Assembly (NCBI RefSeq): GCF_026314295.1
Contig: NZ_CP111108.1
Span: forward strand, 1,488,001-1,552,000
Source: Caproicibacterium sp. BJN0003
GTDB lineage: Bacteria > Bacillota > Clostridia > Oscillospirales > Acutalibacteraceae
DNA: 64,000 nt
Direction: 5' to 3'
The first letter of the stretch is position 1. The number at the start of each line of letters is the position of its first letter. Of this stretch, positions 26,246-36,056 are shown piece by piece. The position numbers were made by a program, and so were the translations under genes. The notes below the pieces were generated by a model. That model saw only the letters and a program-made list of their open reading frames with translations. It was not told the origin of the DNA and made no database searches.

Positions 26246-27346
26246 TCAATCCAAAAAATCTTTCAGCTTTTTGCTGCGGCTTGGGTGACGCAATTTACGA
26301 AGAGCTTTTGCTTCAATCTGACGAATTCTTTCACGAGTGACATTGAATTCCTTACCGACTTCTTCCAAAGTACGGGAACGTCCATCCTCCAAGCCAAAGC
26401 GAAGGCGCAATACTTTTTCTTCTCTGGGGGTCAACGTATCGAGTACATTAGAAAGCTGTTCCTTGAGCATAATATGGGAAGCAGCATCTGCCGGAGCGGG
26501 TGCATCATCATCTGGGATAAAATCGCCCAAATGACTGTCTTCCTCTTCACCGATCGGTGTTTCCAATGAAACCGGCTCCTGCGCAACTCGCATAATTTCA
26601 CGGACCTTCTCCACCGGCATATTAAGTTCTGCACTGATCTCTTCTGCAGTAGGCTCACGGCCATTTGCATGCAGAAGCTGACTCGAAACTTTTTTCACTT
26701 TATTGATCGTTTCGACCATATGAACTGGAATTCGAATGGTACGCGCTTGATCGGCAATTGCACGAGTAATGGCCTGACGAATCCACCAAGTAGCATAAGT
26801 GGAGAATTTAAATCCTTTTGTATAATCAAATTTTTCCACTGCTTTAATCAGGCCCAGGTTTCCTTCTTGAATCAAATCGAGGAATTGCATTCCTCGGCCC
26901 AAATACCGCTTTGCAATACTGACAACCAAGCGAAGGTTTGCTTCTGCCAAACGCTTTTTGGCTGTTTCATCTCCATCGGAAATCCGAATTGCTAAATCGA
27001 TCTCTTCTTCGGGAGAAAGCAGTGGAACCCGCCCGATCTCTTTCAGGTAAACCTTAACCGGATCATCAACTGAAATACTTTCACTCCCAACTCCGGCATC
27101 GGCACCGCTGTCTTCCGGCGAAAGATTCAAATTGATATCATCCAGATTTTCGGTTCCGAAATCTTCTATAATTTCAACGCCCTGACTCTCCAGTGTATCA
27201 TAGAATTTTTCCAGCTGTTCCGGTTCAAAATCCAGCTCTCCAATCGCGTCAAGAATCTCTTTGGTTGAAAGTTGTCCTTTTGATTTACCCTGCTCAATCA
27301 ATTCCCGGATCACTGTTTTTTTATCCGGTGTTGGTGTAACTGTCAT
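26246..27346 (-). CDS. sigA: RNA polymerase housekeeping sigma factor (sigma-70/SigA)
   Basis: Primary sigma factor, 366 residues, typical for Firmicutes. Region 1.1-like sequence opens the protein. Region 1.2 includes [17 protein letters not shown]; region 2 has [20 protein letters not shown] and the -10-binding [13 protein letters not shown]. Region 4.2 has the -35-binding [20 protein letters not shown]. It lies 4 nt after dnaG, the conserved dnaG-sigA macromolecular-synthesis arrangement. It reads the TTGACA/TATAAT promoters listed in this window. Confidence 0.98.
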   Translation of the reverse strand: MTVTPTPDKKTVIRELIEQGKSKGQLSTKEILDAIGELDFEPEQLEKFYDTLESQGVEIIEDFGTENLDDINLNLSPEDSGADAGVGSESISVDDPVKVYLKEIGRVPLLSPEEEIDLAIRISDGDETAKKRLAEANLRLVVSIAKRYLGRGMQFLDLIQEGNLGLIKAVEKFDYTKGFKFSTYATWWIRQAITRAIADQARTIRIPVHMVETINKVKKVSSQLLHANGREPTAEEISAELNMPVEKVREIMRVAQEPVSLETPIGEEEDSHLGDFIPDDDAPAPADAASHIMLKEQLSNVLDTLTPREEKVLRLRFGLEDGRSRTLEEVGKEFNVTRERIRQIEAKALRKLRHPSRSKKLKDFLD

Positions 27347-27350
27347 TTCC

Positions 27351-29126
27351 TTAATCCCCCTGTTTCCTTGTTTTCTGTTCTTTCAAATATTCAACATATG
27401 CTAAAAGGTCCTTTTCACTGGAATTTTTCTGCAACATCTGTTTTTGCGATTCTTCCAGAATTACCTTTACATAATCTTGAGCATCTTTCCGGCTCATAGG
27501 AATGTCTGCAACCTTCGCAAGGATTCTCGCAAGAGTTCCCATTTCTTCCGGAGAAAAAACAGACGATAAATCTGTTAAATCTGTAGATTTTCCCTCTTTC
27601 ATTCTGTCCATAATTACCCGATATACACGGCAATTAAAGGAAGTACTGAATTTTTCCGGCGGTAATTGCTGAAAAATCTGCAAAGAAGCCTCTGGATAAC
27701 GAATTAAATAGGCAAGCAACGCTTCTTCCGCCCCTGCTGCCCGCAGCTTATCCTGCTTTTCTGGGTTCACAGAATCTTTGAGTCCAATCCTTTTCTGCTG
27801 AAAAGAACGGAATTCTTTTTTGCGTTCAGATTTCTGTTGTTTCTGGCGCTGTCTTTTGATCTGACTTAAAAGTGTTGTTCGCTCCACATGTGTCTCTTCA
27901 GAAAGTTTTCCAGCGTAAACTTCCTGTTCAATCGGATTATCAAGCGTTGCCAAAACTTTTACGGCACTTTCCAAAAAAGCAACTTTTCCGTCCGGTGTCT
28001 GAACATTGACTGTACGACGCGCTTTCTCCAACTGATATTCCACGTCATTGCCGCACTGATCCAAAAGCTGCTGAAAACGAGCATGTCCATTCTCTCCATA
28101 AGAGCGAATAAACTCATCCGGATCTTTGCCGTTCGGCACTACTAAAATCCGCACATTCAGCCCCGCTTCTCTCAAAAGGGGAATACTGCGCGAAGCCGCC
28201 TTTTGTCCTGCAGAATCCGCATCATAAGAAGCGATTACTTCCCCTGTATAGCGGGAAATCAACTTTGCCTGCTCTGGGGTCAGTGCAGTTCCAAGCCCTG
28301 CAATCGCATTTGTAAAGCCCGCCTGATGCAATGCGATTACATCCATATAGCCTTCGCAAAGGATCAGGTTATCTTGCCCCGAATCTTTTGCAAAATTGAG
28401 TGCAAACAGATTCCTTCCTTTATGATAAACCGGCGTATCACTGGAATTTATGTATTTGGGCTCTCCGGGGCCAAGAATTCTTCCGCCAAACGCCATAATG
28501 TTTCCTCTTAGATCAATAATTGGAAACATCGCACGGTCATAGAAACGATCAATCAAATGGCCGCTGCGTCCGCGAAAAGCAAGGTTTGCACTCACGATTT
28601 CGTCTTCTTTATATCCCTTTTTCCCGAGAAAATCCACCAGAGAAAATCTACCGGGTGGTGCATATCCCAATCCGAAATGGCGAATTGTCTTCACGCTTAG
28701 TGCTCTGCCCATAAGATAATCCAACGCTTTTTTCCCCTGCGGAGAAAGCAACATCTGATGATAATAGCGGGCAGTTTCCCGATTGATCTCATAAATTCTG
28801 GTACGTAGCTTCATTAGTCCATTGTCTGCTGCATCTTCAGGGACTGTCATTCCCGCACGCTGTGCAAGAAAACGAATTGCTTCCATATAATCAAGATTTT
28901 CAATTTTACGGACAAAGGTAATTACGTCCCCTCCAGCGCCACAGCCGAAGCAATAAAACGAACCATTTTCCGGATAAATATTGAAGGACGGTGTCTTTTC
29001 ATTGTGAAAGGGGCAAAGCCCAACCAGATTTCTTCCCTGCCTTTTTAATGAAACATAGGAAGAAGCAACTTCTGTTAGATCACTGCGTGATTTGAGTTCT
29101 TCTAAAAATTCCTGCGGCAGCGGCAT
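27351..29126 (-). CDS. dnaG: DNA primase
   Basis: Makes RNA primers for replication, 591 residues. The CHC2 zinc ribbon is C38, H41, C59 and C62. The TOPRIM domain has [17 protein letters not shown] and [11 protein letters not shown] (metal-binding acidic residues). The C-terminal third, about residues 430-591, is the helicase-binding part and is rich in K, Q and E near its start. It sits between dgt and sigA, with gaps of 39 and 4 nt. Confidence 0.98.
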   Translation of the reverse strand: MPLPQEFLEELKSRSDLTEVASSYVSLKRQGRNLVGLCPFHNEKTPSFNIYPENGSFYCFGCGAGGDVITFVRKIENLDYMEAIRFLAQRAGMTVPEDAADNGLMKLRTRIYEINRETARYYHQMLLSPQGKKALDYLMGRALSVKTIRHFGLGYAPPGRFSLVDFLGKKGYKEDEIVSANLAFRGRSGHLIDRFYDRAMFPIIDLRGNIMAFGGRILGPGEPKYINSSDTPVYHKGRNLFALNFAKDSGQDNLILCEGYMDVIALHQAGFTNAIAGLGTALTPEQAKLISRYTGEVIASYDADSAGQKAASRSIPLLREAGLNVRILVVPNGKDPDEFIRSYGENGHARFQQLLDQCGNDVEYQLEKARRTVNVQTPDGKVAFLESAVKVLATLDNPIEQEVYAGKLSEETHVERTTLLSQIKRQRQKQQKSERKKEFRSFQQKRIGLKDSVNPEKQDKLRAAGAEEALLAYLIRYPEASLQIFQQLPPEKFSTSFNCRVYRVIMDRMKEGKSTDLTDLSSVFSPEEMGTLARILAKVADIPMSRKDAQDYVKVILEESQKQMLQKNSSEKDLLAYVEYLKEQKTRKQGD

Positions 29127-29165
29127 TTCGAGCTCTCCTTCTTCCTTTTTAAATCTTTCAAAAAA

Positions 29166-30161
29166 TCAGCGATTCCATGCTTTGGGAACGTAAATCTCCA
29201 TAAATTTTTCGACTGCATATTGGTCAGTCATTCCCGCGATATAATCTGTTACCGCGCGGTTAAGCCCGTCTTCTTTCTCAATTCTCCTCATATCATCCGG
29301 GAGATTTCCCGGCTCCCCAAAATATTCATAAAGCTTTCCGATAATTCCGGGAACTTTCTTCTCTTCACTCTTTGCATACGGATTTTCATAGACGGAATGA
29401 AACATAAAGCGTCTCAGTTCATCAAAAGGAACTTCAATTTCCGGCTCCATTTCAATTTTTCCATTCTGGCTGCTCTCCACTACGGAATGAACCAATGTAT
29501 TGATTCTTTGACTTTTACTGTGTCCCAAAAGATTCGTAAGTGTCTGCGGCAGGTCTTCTTCGCTAATAATCCCAGCACGTTCAGAATCATCAATATCATG
29601 GTTAATATAAGCGATTCGATCAGAAACCCGCACAATCTGCCCTTCCAACGTCTCTGCTTGTCTTCCGGTTGTATGGCACAAAATGCCATCTACTACTTCT
29701 TCAGTCAGATTGAGGCCTTCTCCATTTTTTTCTACACGCTCCACCACGCGAGCACTCTGTTCATAATGGCGGAATCCTCCTGGGCAAAGCTCATTGAGTG
29801 CGCGTTCTCCTGCATGCCCAAAAGGGGTATGTCCTAAATCATGTCCCAAAGCAATTGCTTCCGTGAGATCTTCATTCAGGCACAACGCCCTCGCAATGGT
29901 TCTTGCAATCTGTGCTACTTCTAATGTATGGGTCAACCGCGTACGGTAATGATCCCCTTCCGGTGCAAGGAAAACCTGTGTTTTATGTTTCAGCCTGCGA
30001 AAAGACTTACAGTGGATAATGCGGTCTCTGTCTCTTTGAAACGGCGTGCGCAAATCATCGTCTTCTTCCGGACGCTTACGGCCTTTCGTCTGATCGGAAA
30101 ATGCCGCATATGGAGATAAAATCTGTCTCTCAATCTTCTGTGTTCTCTCCCGTACTGTCAT
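29166..30161 (-). CDS. dgt: Deoxyguanosinetriphosphate triphosphohydrolase-like protein (HD domain)
   Basis: A 331-residue HD-superfamily hydrolase that cleaves dNTPs to the nucleoside and triphosphate. Motifs are RRLKHKTQVF, TRLTHTLEVAQIARTIAR (first His), LGHDLGHTPFGHAGERAL (HD pair) and RVSDRIAYINHDIDD (last Asp). It belongs to the shorter dGTPase-like type common in Firmicutes, often found upstream of dnaG as here. Nucleotide preference cannot be read from sequence. Confidence 0.94.
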   Translation of the reverse strand: MTVRERTQKIERQILSPYAAFSDQTKGRKRPEEDDDLRTPFQRDRDRIIHCKSFRRLKHKTQVFLAPEGDHYRTRLTHTLEVAQIARTIARALCLNEDLTEAIALGHDLGHTPFGHAGERALNELCPGGFRHYEQSARVVERVEKNGEGLNLTEEVVDGILCHTTGRQAETLEGQIVRVSDRIAYINHDIDDSERAGIISEEDLPQTLTNLLGHSKSQRINTLVHSVVESSQNGKIEMEPEIEVPFDELRRFMFHSVYENPYAKSEEKKVPGIIGKLYEYFGEPGNLPDDMRRIEKEDGLNRAVTDYIAGMTDQYAVEKFMEIYVPKAWNR

Positions 30162-30243
30162 CTTCAGATATGCACCGCCCTTTTAAAAACATTTCTACAT
30201 GAATATACGCAAAAAAATGCAAAATTCCTGCAAAAAGAAAAAA

Positions 30244-30861
30244 TCATTCGCAAAAATAAGTTTCTCCCTCTATTTTCACACAAATTGCACCACTCGTTGC
30301 TTCTGTAAATTCAGTTTGAAAGAAATGGAATTTCTCACTTTTAATGTGGAACTGCAATTTGACTTCTGCCCCAAACTCACTCTTGTCAATCTTGCCGCCA
30401 TATTGAGGAATCAATGCAGAAACTTTTCCGTATTGGGAATAGCTGCAAGAAAGAGATAAATTTTTACCAGGGTACATAGTAACAATTCCGGCATCCTCCA
30501 AGGCAAGCGATGCCGTATGGGAATAAGCGCGTACCAATCCGCCTGTTCCCAGAAGAATTCCTCCAAAATATCTGGTCACAACGATCATTGCGTTGACCAC
30601 ACCATTTTTAAGAAGTACATTCATCACCGGAACCCCTGCTGTTCCCTGCGGCTCTCCATCGTCTGAGCAATGTTGAATTCCATCTTTTAACACATAAGCC
30701 GAAACATTGTGCTTTGCATCCCAATGGCGTTTACGGATCATCTGCAAAAAATCCTGTGCTTCCTTTTCCGTAGAAACGGGAAACGCATATCCAATAAATC
30801 GTGATTTCTTTTCCGTAAAATCCCGTTCTCCGGATTTTTGCAAAGTCCGATAGACTTCCAT
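30244..30861 (-). CDS. YigZ/IMPACT-family protein
   Basis: A 205-residue protein of the UPF0029/IMPACT family, with the N-terminal EKKSRFIGYAFPV and the central DDGEPQGTAGVPVMNVL and VVTRYFGGILLGTGGLVRAY blocks. A smaller C-terminal domain (DUF1949) follows. Its biochemical role is not settled; eukaryotic relatives affect Gcn2-dependent translation control. The ATG at 30861 has GAGAGGAAG 9 nt upstream. An in-frame ATG 13 codons upstream lies within the rpmE terminator and is rejected. Confidence 0.9.
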   Translation of the reverse strand: MEVYRTLQKSGERDFTEKKSRFIGYAFPVSTEKEAQDFLQMIRKRHWDAKHNVSAYVLKDGIQHCSDDGEPQGTAGVPVMNVLLKNGVVNAMIVVTRYFGGILLGTGGLVRAYSHTASLALEDAGIVTMYPGKNLSLSCSYSQYGKVSALIPQYGGKIDKSEFGAEVKLQFHIKSEKFHFFQTEFTEATSGAICVKIEGETYFCE

Positions 30862-30880
30862 AAAAACGTTCTTCCTCTCA

Positions 30881-30913
30881 TATAAAAACAGGCGGCGCAT
30901 TTCTGCACCGCCC
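30881..30913 (-). terminator. Terminator after rpmE
   Basis: GGCGGTGCA and TGCGCCGCC pair around a GAAA tetraloop (one G-U pair), followed by TGTTTTTAT on the minus strand. Confidence 0.9.
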
Positions 30914-30934
30914 GATTAAAACCAGTTTAATGAT

Positions 30935-31138
30935 TTATTTGCCAATTCCATAACGCTTTTTGAACATATCAACGCGACCGCTGGTATCCACCAGCTTCTG
31001 CTTGCCGGTGAAGAACGGGTGGCACTTGGAGCAAATTTCAACGCGGATATTTTCTTTTGTGGATCTGGTATGAATCACATTTCCGCATGCGCAGGTAATG
31101 GTTGTTTCTTTGTACTGGGGATGAATTCCTTCCTTCAT
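30935..31138 (-). CDS. rpmE: 50S ribosomal protein L31, zinc-binding form
   Basis: A 67-residue ribosomal protein with C16, C18, C36 and C39, the zinc-binding (C+) type, and the IHPQY N-terminal block. The ATG at 31138 follows AGAGGTG; the in-frame GTG three codons upstream is part of that SD. It is monocistronic, with its own promoter and terminator. The C+ form is commonly replaced by a zinc-free paralogue in zinc limitation; none is seen in this window. Confidence 0.97.
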   Translation of the reverse strand: MKEGIHPQYKETTITCACGNVIHTRSTKENIRVEICSKCHPFFTGKQKLVDTSGRVDMFKKRYGIGK

Positions 31139-31179
31139 GATTGTCACCTCTTTCTTCCAACTGCAAACTTAACATTAAG

Positions 31180-31208
31180 ATTTTACCATAGCCATTTCAA
31201 AAAAGCAA
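31180..31208 (-). promoter_or_regulatory. Promoter of rpmE
   Basis: TTGCTT (31203-31208) and TAAAAT (31180-31185), 17 bp apart, with TGG before the -10. Confidence 0.75.
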
Positions 31209-31225
31209 GTACTTTTTTAGAAATC

Positions 31226-32005
31226 TCAACTGAGTGCCCCTGACTGCTTCAGATAAGATACATATTCCTCCAAGCACATCCCATAAGAACGCATCTTCAT
31301 TGCCGATTCTTCTCCGACATATCGATAATGAGTAAAGCTGCCAGACATTCCGGTATATTCCGTCTTAGACTCCGGGTATCTCCTGATAAATCCATAAAAA
31401 ACGCATTGATTATCGAGCCACTTGGCCGCTGCACTATTCTCAAAATCTGAGTCTCCGTCTACCTCGAACGACAATCCCAAAGCATCTTCACACGCATTTC
31501 CAGGCGGAACGGTCTTTGCCGCCTCGGCTTCAGCACGAACCTGTGTATATCCGCCGCCAGAAATTAAAGAAGAAACCTTATCCTGATAAAGTTTTTCCTG
31601 ATCATCTGCATTGATATATCCACTCTTAAGCTGAATCGAATATCCTGCTTTTTTAGCAGCTGCTAAAAATTGTTTTAAAGCATCCGCAATCTTTATGTTG
31701 ACTGAAACACCGGAAACTGTTGTAAGCTGCGGCGGTTTCTCCTCTTTATTACAGGGAAATTTTGACGAAATGACTGTTAAAAGAGAAGGATCAAGCGGCT
31801 CTTTTGCAATTGCCTGTGAAGAAACCGTCTTCTGATCCTCTTCTGTCCGAATTTCCTGTAAAGACCGATAGCATAAAAATACGCCGGCCAAAATAACAAT
31901 CAAAATCAAAATTAAAATAATCCGACGACTAACCTTAATGGTCCCATTTTCATTCTTCGATAATTTTGTTCTGCCTCTGCGCAAAAATGTTCTTTTCGTG
32001 CCCAT
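31226..32005 (-). CDS. VanY-like (peptidase M15B) membrane-anchored protein with altered active site
   Basis: A 259-residue protein with a basic cytoplasmic start, one membrane helix (residues about 29-47) and an outside domain resembling D-alanyl-D-alanine carboxypeptidase VanY. Recognisable blocks are KKAGYSIQLKSGYINADDQE (117-136), PPGNACEDALGLSFEVD (167-183) and SFTHYRYVG (223-231). In active M15B enzymes the second block holds a zinc His and Asp and the third the catalytic Glu and a second zinc His. Here only H226 is clearly kept; the first His is replaced by E/D, the Asp by E181, and the Glu is absent. It may be inactive and bind cell wall only. The ATG at 32005 follows GAGGAGG. Confidence 0.72.
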   Translation of the reverse strand: MGTKRTFLRRGRTKLSKNENGTIKVSRRIILILILIVILAGVFLCYRSLQEIRTEEDQKTVSSQAIAKEPLDPSLLTVISSKFPCNKEEKPPQLTTVSGVSVNIKIADALKQFLAAAKKAGYSIQLKSGYINADDQEKLYQDKVSSLISGGGYTQVRAEAEAAKTVPPGNACEDALGLSFEVDGDSDFENSAAAKWLDNQCVFYGFIRRYPESKTEYTGMSGSFTHYRYVGEESAMKMRSYGMCLEEYVSYLKQSGALS

Positions 32006-32042
32006 GCGGTCCTCCTCTCTATCTTTATTTTCTCTTGTTATT

Positions 32043-32071
32043 ATTGTAACCTGCGATTTCTTAAAAAGCAA
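32043..32071 (-). promoter_or_regulatory. Promoter of the VanY-like gene
   Basis: TTGCTT (32066-32071) and TACAAT (32043-32048), 17 bp apart. Confidence 0.6.
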
Positions 32072-32113
32072 ACTCCAAAAAAATGCACAAATAAAGGAAT
32101 CAAAATTTGATTG

Positions 32114-32142
32114 TTGATTTTTTCACAACTGCAGAGTAAAAT
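32114..32142 (+). promoter_or_regulatory. Promoter of pyk
   Basis: TTGATT (32114-32119) and TAAAAT (32137-32142), 17 bp apart, about 40 nt before the start codon. Confidence 0.65.
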
Positions 32143-32180
32143 GGATGTAATTTGAAAAATTTAGGATCGAGGTTTGCAGT

Positions 32181-33938
32181 ATGAGAAAAACAAAAATCAT
32201 CTGTACAGTCGGACCCGCCACAGATCAGGGCGACACTCTGCGCCAGTTGATGCAGAACGGCATGGATGTTGCACGGCTGAATTTCTCCCATGGCACACAT
32301 GAAGATCACAAGATGCGAGCCGATAAGATCAAGCAGCTTCGTGAGGAACTTGATCTTCCTGTTGCCCTGCTGCTAGATACCAAAGGTCCGGAAATACGAA
32401 CAGGTACTTTTAAGGAACAGCAAGTTACATTAAAAGAAGGCGCCCCCTTTACACTGACAACGAAACCTATTGTCGGTGATGAAACAATTTCCTATGTAAC
32501 ATTTTCACGTTTACCAAAAGAAGTTCACCCCAACAGTAGAATTTTAATTGACGATGGACTGATTGAGTTGAATGTAAACTCCTGCACAGATACAGAAATT
32601 CACTGTACAGTAATAAACGGCGGCACACTTTCTTCTCAAAAAGGAATTAATGTCCCGAATATTTCACTTTCTCTTCCTTTTATCAGTGAAAAAGATCAGT
32701 CTGATATTGCATTCGGTGTAAAAGAAGGATTCGATATGATCGCTGCTTCCTTTACACGCAGTGCGGAAGATATTTTAAACTTACGGCGCGAATTAAAAAA
32801 GAATAACTGCCATAATATGCGTATTATCGCAAAAATTGAAAATATGGATGGCGTTCGAAACATTGATGAAATTCTGCGTGTTTCGGATGGAATCATGGTT
32901 GCACGCGGTGATCTGGGTGTAGAAGTCCCCCTTGAGGAAATTCCAATTCTGCAGAAGCAGCTCATTAAAAAAGCGATGCAACAAGGAAAAACGGTCATTA
33001 CTGCCACCCAAATGCTGGATTCTATGGTCAGCCATCCTCGTCCCACACGTGCAGAGGCTACTGATGTCGCCAATGCTATTTATGATGGAACGAGCGCAAT
33101 TATGCTTTCCGGAGAGACAGCTGCAGGAAAATTTCCAGTAGAAGCTCTTAAAACTATGGTCTGTATTGCAACACGCACCGAGGAAGATATCGATTATGCT
33201 GCTATTCTTAAAAAGCGCCCTATTTGCTCTTCTAAGTCGGACGTCACTTCGGCAATCTCTCATGCGACCTGTACCACTGCTCACGATTTAGGTGCAGCAG
33301 CAATCATTACGGTTTCCAAATCAGGTACCACTGCCCGCATGATTTCAAAATATCATCCCGCCTGCCCCATCATTACCGGCACTACAGACCCCGTCGTTCG
33401 TCGCCAGCTAAACATTTCCTGGGGAGTTACCCCCATCATCATACAGGAGCAGGACAATACCGACGCACTTTTTGACCATGCAATTAAGATGGCCCAAAAA
33501 GCTGGTCTTGTAAAAGACGGTGATCTAACCGTAATTACTGCCGGTGTTCCTTTGGGAATTTCCGGCACTACAAATTTGCTGAAGGTACAGTTGGTCGGTG
33601 ATATTTTGGTTTCTGGAAAAACTGCCAATAAAGGATCTGCCTGCGGAAATCTCTGTGTGTGCTCTTCTCCGGAAGATGCTAAACAAAATTTTAAAGCAGG
33701 GGATATTTTAGTCGTTCACGAGACAGATAATCAATATCTTCCTTATATGAGAAAGGCTTTCGCAATCGTCTCGGAAGCCCCCGGACTCAACTCGCATGCC
33801 GCGATTGTAGGCCTTGCACTGGACACTCCCACAATTGTCGGCGCCAAAAATGCAACCAAGATTTTGCGTAGCGGAACGGTTGTCACAGTGGATGCCGATC
33901 GTGGAATTGTTTATTGTGGACAGAAAAAATTCTCTTAA
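32181..33938 (+). CDS. pyk: Pyruvate kinase with C-terminal PEP-utiliser domain
   Basis: Last step of glycolysis: phosphoenolpyruvate and ADP to pyruvate and ATP. The 585-residue protein starts KTKIICTVGPATD, with LDTKGPEIRTG, the active-site IIAKIENMDGVRN and MVARGDLGVE, and TATQMLDSM. Residues from about 475 form an extra C-terminal domain like the swivelling phosphohistidine domain of PEP-utilising enzymes (APGLNSHAAIVG, with His at the phosphate-carrying position). That extra domain is known in Firmicutes pyruvate kinases. A GAGGT sequence precedes the ATG. Single-gene unit with its own promoter and terminator. Confidence 0.98.
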   Translation: MRKTKIICTVGPATDQGDTLRQLMQNGMDVARLNFSHGTHEDHKMRADKIKQLREELDLPVALLLDTKGPEIRTGTFKEQQVTLKEGAPFTLTTKPIVGDETISYVTFSRLPKEVHPNSRILIDDGLIELNVNSCTDTEIHCTVINGGTLSSQKGINVPNISLSLPFISEKDQSDIAFGVKEGFDMIAASFTRSAEDILNLRRELKKNNCHNMRIIAKIENMDGVRNIDEILRVSDGIMVARGDLGVEVPLEEIPILQKQLIKKAMQQGKTVITATQMLDSMVSHPRPTRAEATDVANAIYDGTSAIMLSGETAAGKFPVEALKTMVCIATRTEEDIDYAAILKKRPICSSKSDVTSAISHATCTTAHDLGAAAIITVSKSGTTARMISKYHPACPIITGTTDPVVRRQLNISWGVTPIIIQEQDNTDALFDHAIKMAQKAGLVKDGDLTVITAGVPLGISGTTNLLKVQLVGDILVSGKTANKGSACGNLCVCSSPEDAKQNFKAGDILVVHETDNQYLPYMRKAFAIVSEAPGLNSHAAIVGLALDTPTIVGAKNATKILRSGTVVTVDADRGIVYCGQKKFS

Positions 33939-33959
33939 ATTTGCTTCATCTACTAAAAA

Positions 33960-33991
33960 GGGATACCGGAAATTTCCGGTATCCCTTTTTT
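33960..33991 (+). terminator. Terminator after pyk
   Basis: GGGATACCGGAAATTTCCGG followed by TATCCC is a perfect 26-nt palindrome, followed by six T. It lies between convergent genes. Confidence 0.93.
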
Positions 33992-34004
33992 GACCCTAAA
34001 TCGA

Positions 34005-35417
34005 TTATTTTGCTTCGTAGAAAGAACGGATTCCACGATAGGTCATATAAATATCCAGTTTGGAAACCACTTCAAAAGGAGCATGCATTGACAAAACCGG
34101 AACCCCAACATCAACAACATCAACATTCAAGTTTGCAATGTACATTGCTACCGTTCCGCCGCCGCCAGCATCAACTTTTCCCATTTCACCGGTTTGCCAA
34201 AGCACATCATTTTTCTCGAAAATTGACCGAATCTCTGAAACAAGCTCTGCTGTTGCCTCACTGGTTCCGCTCTTTCCGCGGCCACCGGTATATTTGCTCA
34301 TCGCAACACCATTATTCAGGAAAGTGGAATTATTAAGCTCATACATACTTGCATAGGTGGGATCGTACGCCGCCGTTACATCCGCCGAAAGGCATTTTGA
34401 TTTTGCCATTACATGACGCGGAACAAGGCCCTCTTTTTCAGCCAAGTCTGCAATAAAGTCTCTCATAAAGACACTGTTGAGTCCAGTGTTTCCATCACTG
34501 CCGATTTCTTCCCGATCAGCAAGGACGGTAACGATTGTACTCTCAGGCGTTTTTGCCGTCAGTGCAGCCATCACTGCAGGGTAAGCGCAGACGCGGTCAT
34601 CATGGCCATAAGCACCGATCATACTGCGATCGAATCCAAGGTCGCAGGGCTTAAACGCCGGTACAAACTCAATATCCGCACTGACAAAATCCTCTTCTGT
34701 AATTCCGTATTCCTGATTTAAAAGGCGCATCACATTCAGTTTGAAAATCTGATCTCCTTCATCATCGCGAATCGGACGGCTGCCAACAAGGATATTGAGG
34801 TTCTCTCCCTCAATGGCCTTCATCATTGGCTTACGCATCTGCTCATCTCCCAGATGCGGCAGCAAATCGGTCACGGTAAACATTGGATCCCCCGATTTTT
34901 CGCCGAGGCAAATATCCACTTGAGAACCGTCTTTCCGGCAAACTCTGCCATGCATTGCCAAAGGAATGGTTGTCCATTGGTATTTTTTAAGGCCCCCATA
35001 ATAGTGTGTTTTAAAAAGTGCCAAATCATCTTTTTCATAAAGCGGATGGGGCTTTAGATCAAGACGTGGAGAATCAATATGAGATGCAGCAATTCTTACG
35101 CCATTTTTGCAGCCTTTTGTTCCAAAGACTGTCAGGATAACTGCCTTTCCACGGTTATTGAAATACACCTTGTCGCCGGCCTGATAATTCTTATCAGGGT
35201 CGTAAGGAGTAAATCCTTCTTTCTCCGCCAATGCAATCGTTGAAAGGACAGCTTCCCGTTCGGTTTTAGAAGTCCCTAAAAACTTCTTATACCCTTCACA
35301 GAATTTATCTGCCTTTTCAATTTGCTCATCTGTTACCGAAAAGAACCCGTTCTTACGATTAATGAGAAGTTTTTCGGCAAGTTTTTTTGTTTCGCCCTTA
35401 TTTTCTTTTTTTGCCAT
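34005..35417 (-). CDS. M18-family aminopeptidase
   Basis: A 470-residue zinc aminopeptidase of the M18 (aspartyl aminopeptidase-like) family, cytosolic. Visible blocks are RIAASHIDSPRLDLKPHP (first zinc His and bridging Asp), ADREEIGSDGNTG (catalytic and zinc Glu), GAYGHDDRVCAYP (zinc Asp) and VGVPVLSMHAPFEV (last zinc His). GGAGGTATCAGGT precedes the ATG. It is the last gene of the prfA-tsaC-coaE-transglycosylase unit, 21 nt downstream. Confidence 0.95.
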   Translation of the reverse strand: MAKKENKGETKKLAEKLLINRKNGFFSVTDEQIEKADKFCEGYKKFLGTSKTEREAVLSTIALAEKEGFTPYDPDKNYQAGDKVYFNNRGKAVILTVFGTKGCKNGVRIAASHIDSPRLDLKPHPLYEKDDLALFKTHYYGGLKKYQWTTIPLAMHGRVCRKDGSQVDICLGEKSGDPMFTVTDLLPHLGDEQMRKPMMKAIEGENLNILVGSRPIRDDEGDQIFKLNVMRLLNQEYGITEEDFVSADIEFVPAFKPCDLGFDRSMIGAYGHDDRVCAYPAVMAALTAKTPESTIVTVLADREEIGSDGNTGLNSVFMRDFIADLAEKEGLVPRHVMAKSKCLSADVTAAYDPTYASMYELNNSTFLNNGVAMSKYTGGRGKSGTSEATAELVSEIRSIFEKNDVLWQTGEMGKVDAGGGGTVAMYIANLNVDVVDVGVPVLSMHAPFEVVSKLDIYMTYRGIRSFYEAK

Positions 35418-35438
35418 ACCTGATACCTCCGATCAAAA

Positions 35439-36056
35439 TTATTTTTGGGAATTATATAGACTTTTATACTGCTGATAATTGCTCAGCACCCGCTGAACAT
35501 ATGTCTTAGTTTCTGGATAAGGAATTTCTTTGAGTGTGATTCCATCATCAGAATAATCATTGTCGGAAAGCCACCTGTTTACATTGCCCATTCCTGCATT
35601 ATAGGCAGCAATACAAGTGCCGAGATCCTGATAAGTACCCTGCAAAATTGAAAGGAATTTGCATCCGTAACGGATGTTAATCTCTGGATTGTAAAGATCT
35701 TCGTCTGTATATTCCGGATCATCCGGCATCTGCCACTGCAGCCAGTCAAATGTTTCCGGTGTGATTTGCATCAATCCTCTGGCGTCTGCTCCGGAATGCG
35801 CATTGGGATCAAATCCGCTCTCGGCTTTCATGACAGAGTAAACGAGAGAAGGTTCCACTTGAAACTGTGTCGTATATTGATCCACAAGCTCCTGATACTT
35901 CTGCGGATATGCAGCATACTGCACCTGTTCATTGCTTTTATGAAGCAATGACACCAGACCAACAACGACCCCTGCTATCAGAGTTAAAGCCGCTACCACA
36001 ATCAAGATTCGTTTCTTTCGTAATTTTCGGTTGGTTCGTCTTTTGATATATCTCAT
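35439..36056 (-). CDS. Lytic transglycosylase (Slt-type domain), membrane anchored
   Basis: A 205-residue protein with a very basic N-terminus, one signal-anchor helix (about residues 18-40) and an outside Slt70-type goose-lysozyme fold. The catalytic Glu lies in VMKAESGF, followed by GADARGLMQITPETFDW and AAYNAGMGNVNRWL. It should cleave the glycan strands of peptidoglycan, leaving 1,6-anhydro ends. It overlaps coaE by 4 nt. Confidence 0.93.
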   Translation of the reverse strand: MRYIKRRTNRKLRKKRILIVVAALTLIAGVVVGLVSLLHKSNEQVQYAAYPQKYQELVDQYTTQFQVEPSLVYSVMKAESGFDPNAHSGADARGLMQITPETFDWLQWQMPDDPEYTDEDLYNPEINIRYGCKFLSILQGTYQDLGTCIAAYNAGMGNVNRWLSDNDYSDDGITLKEIPYPETKTYVQRVLSNYQQYKSLYNSQK

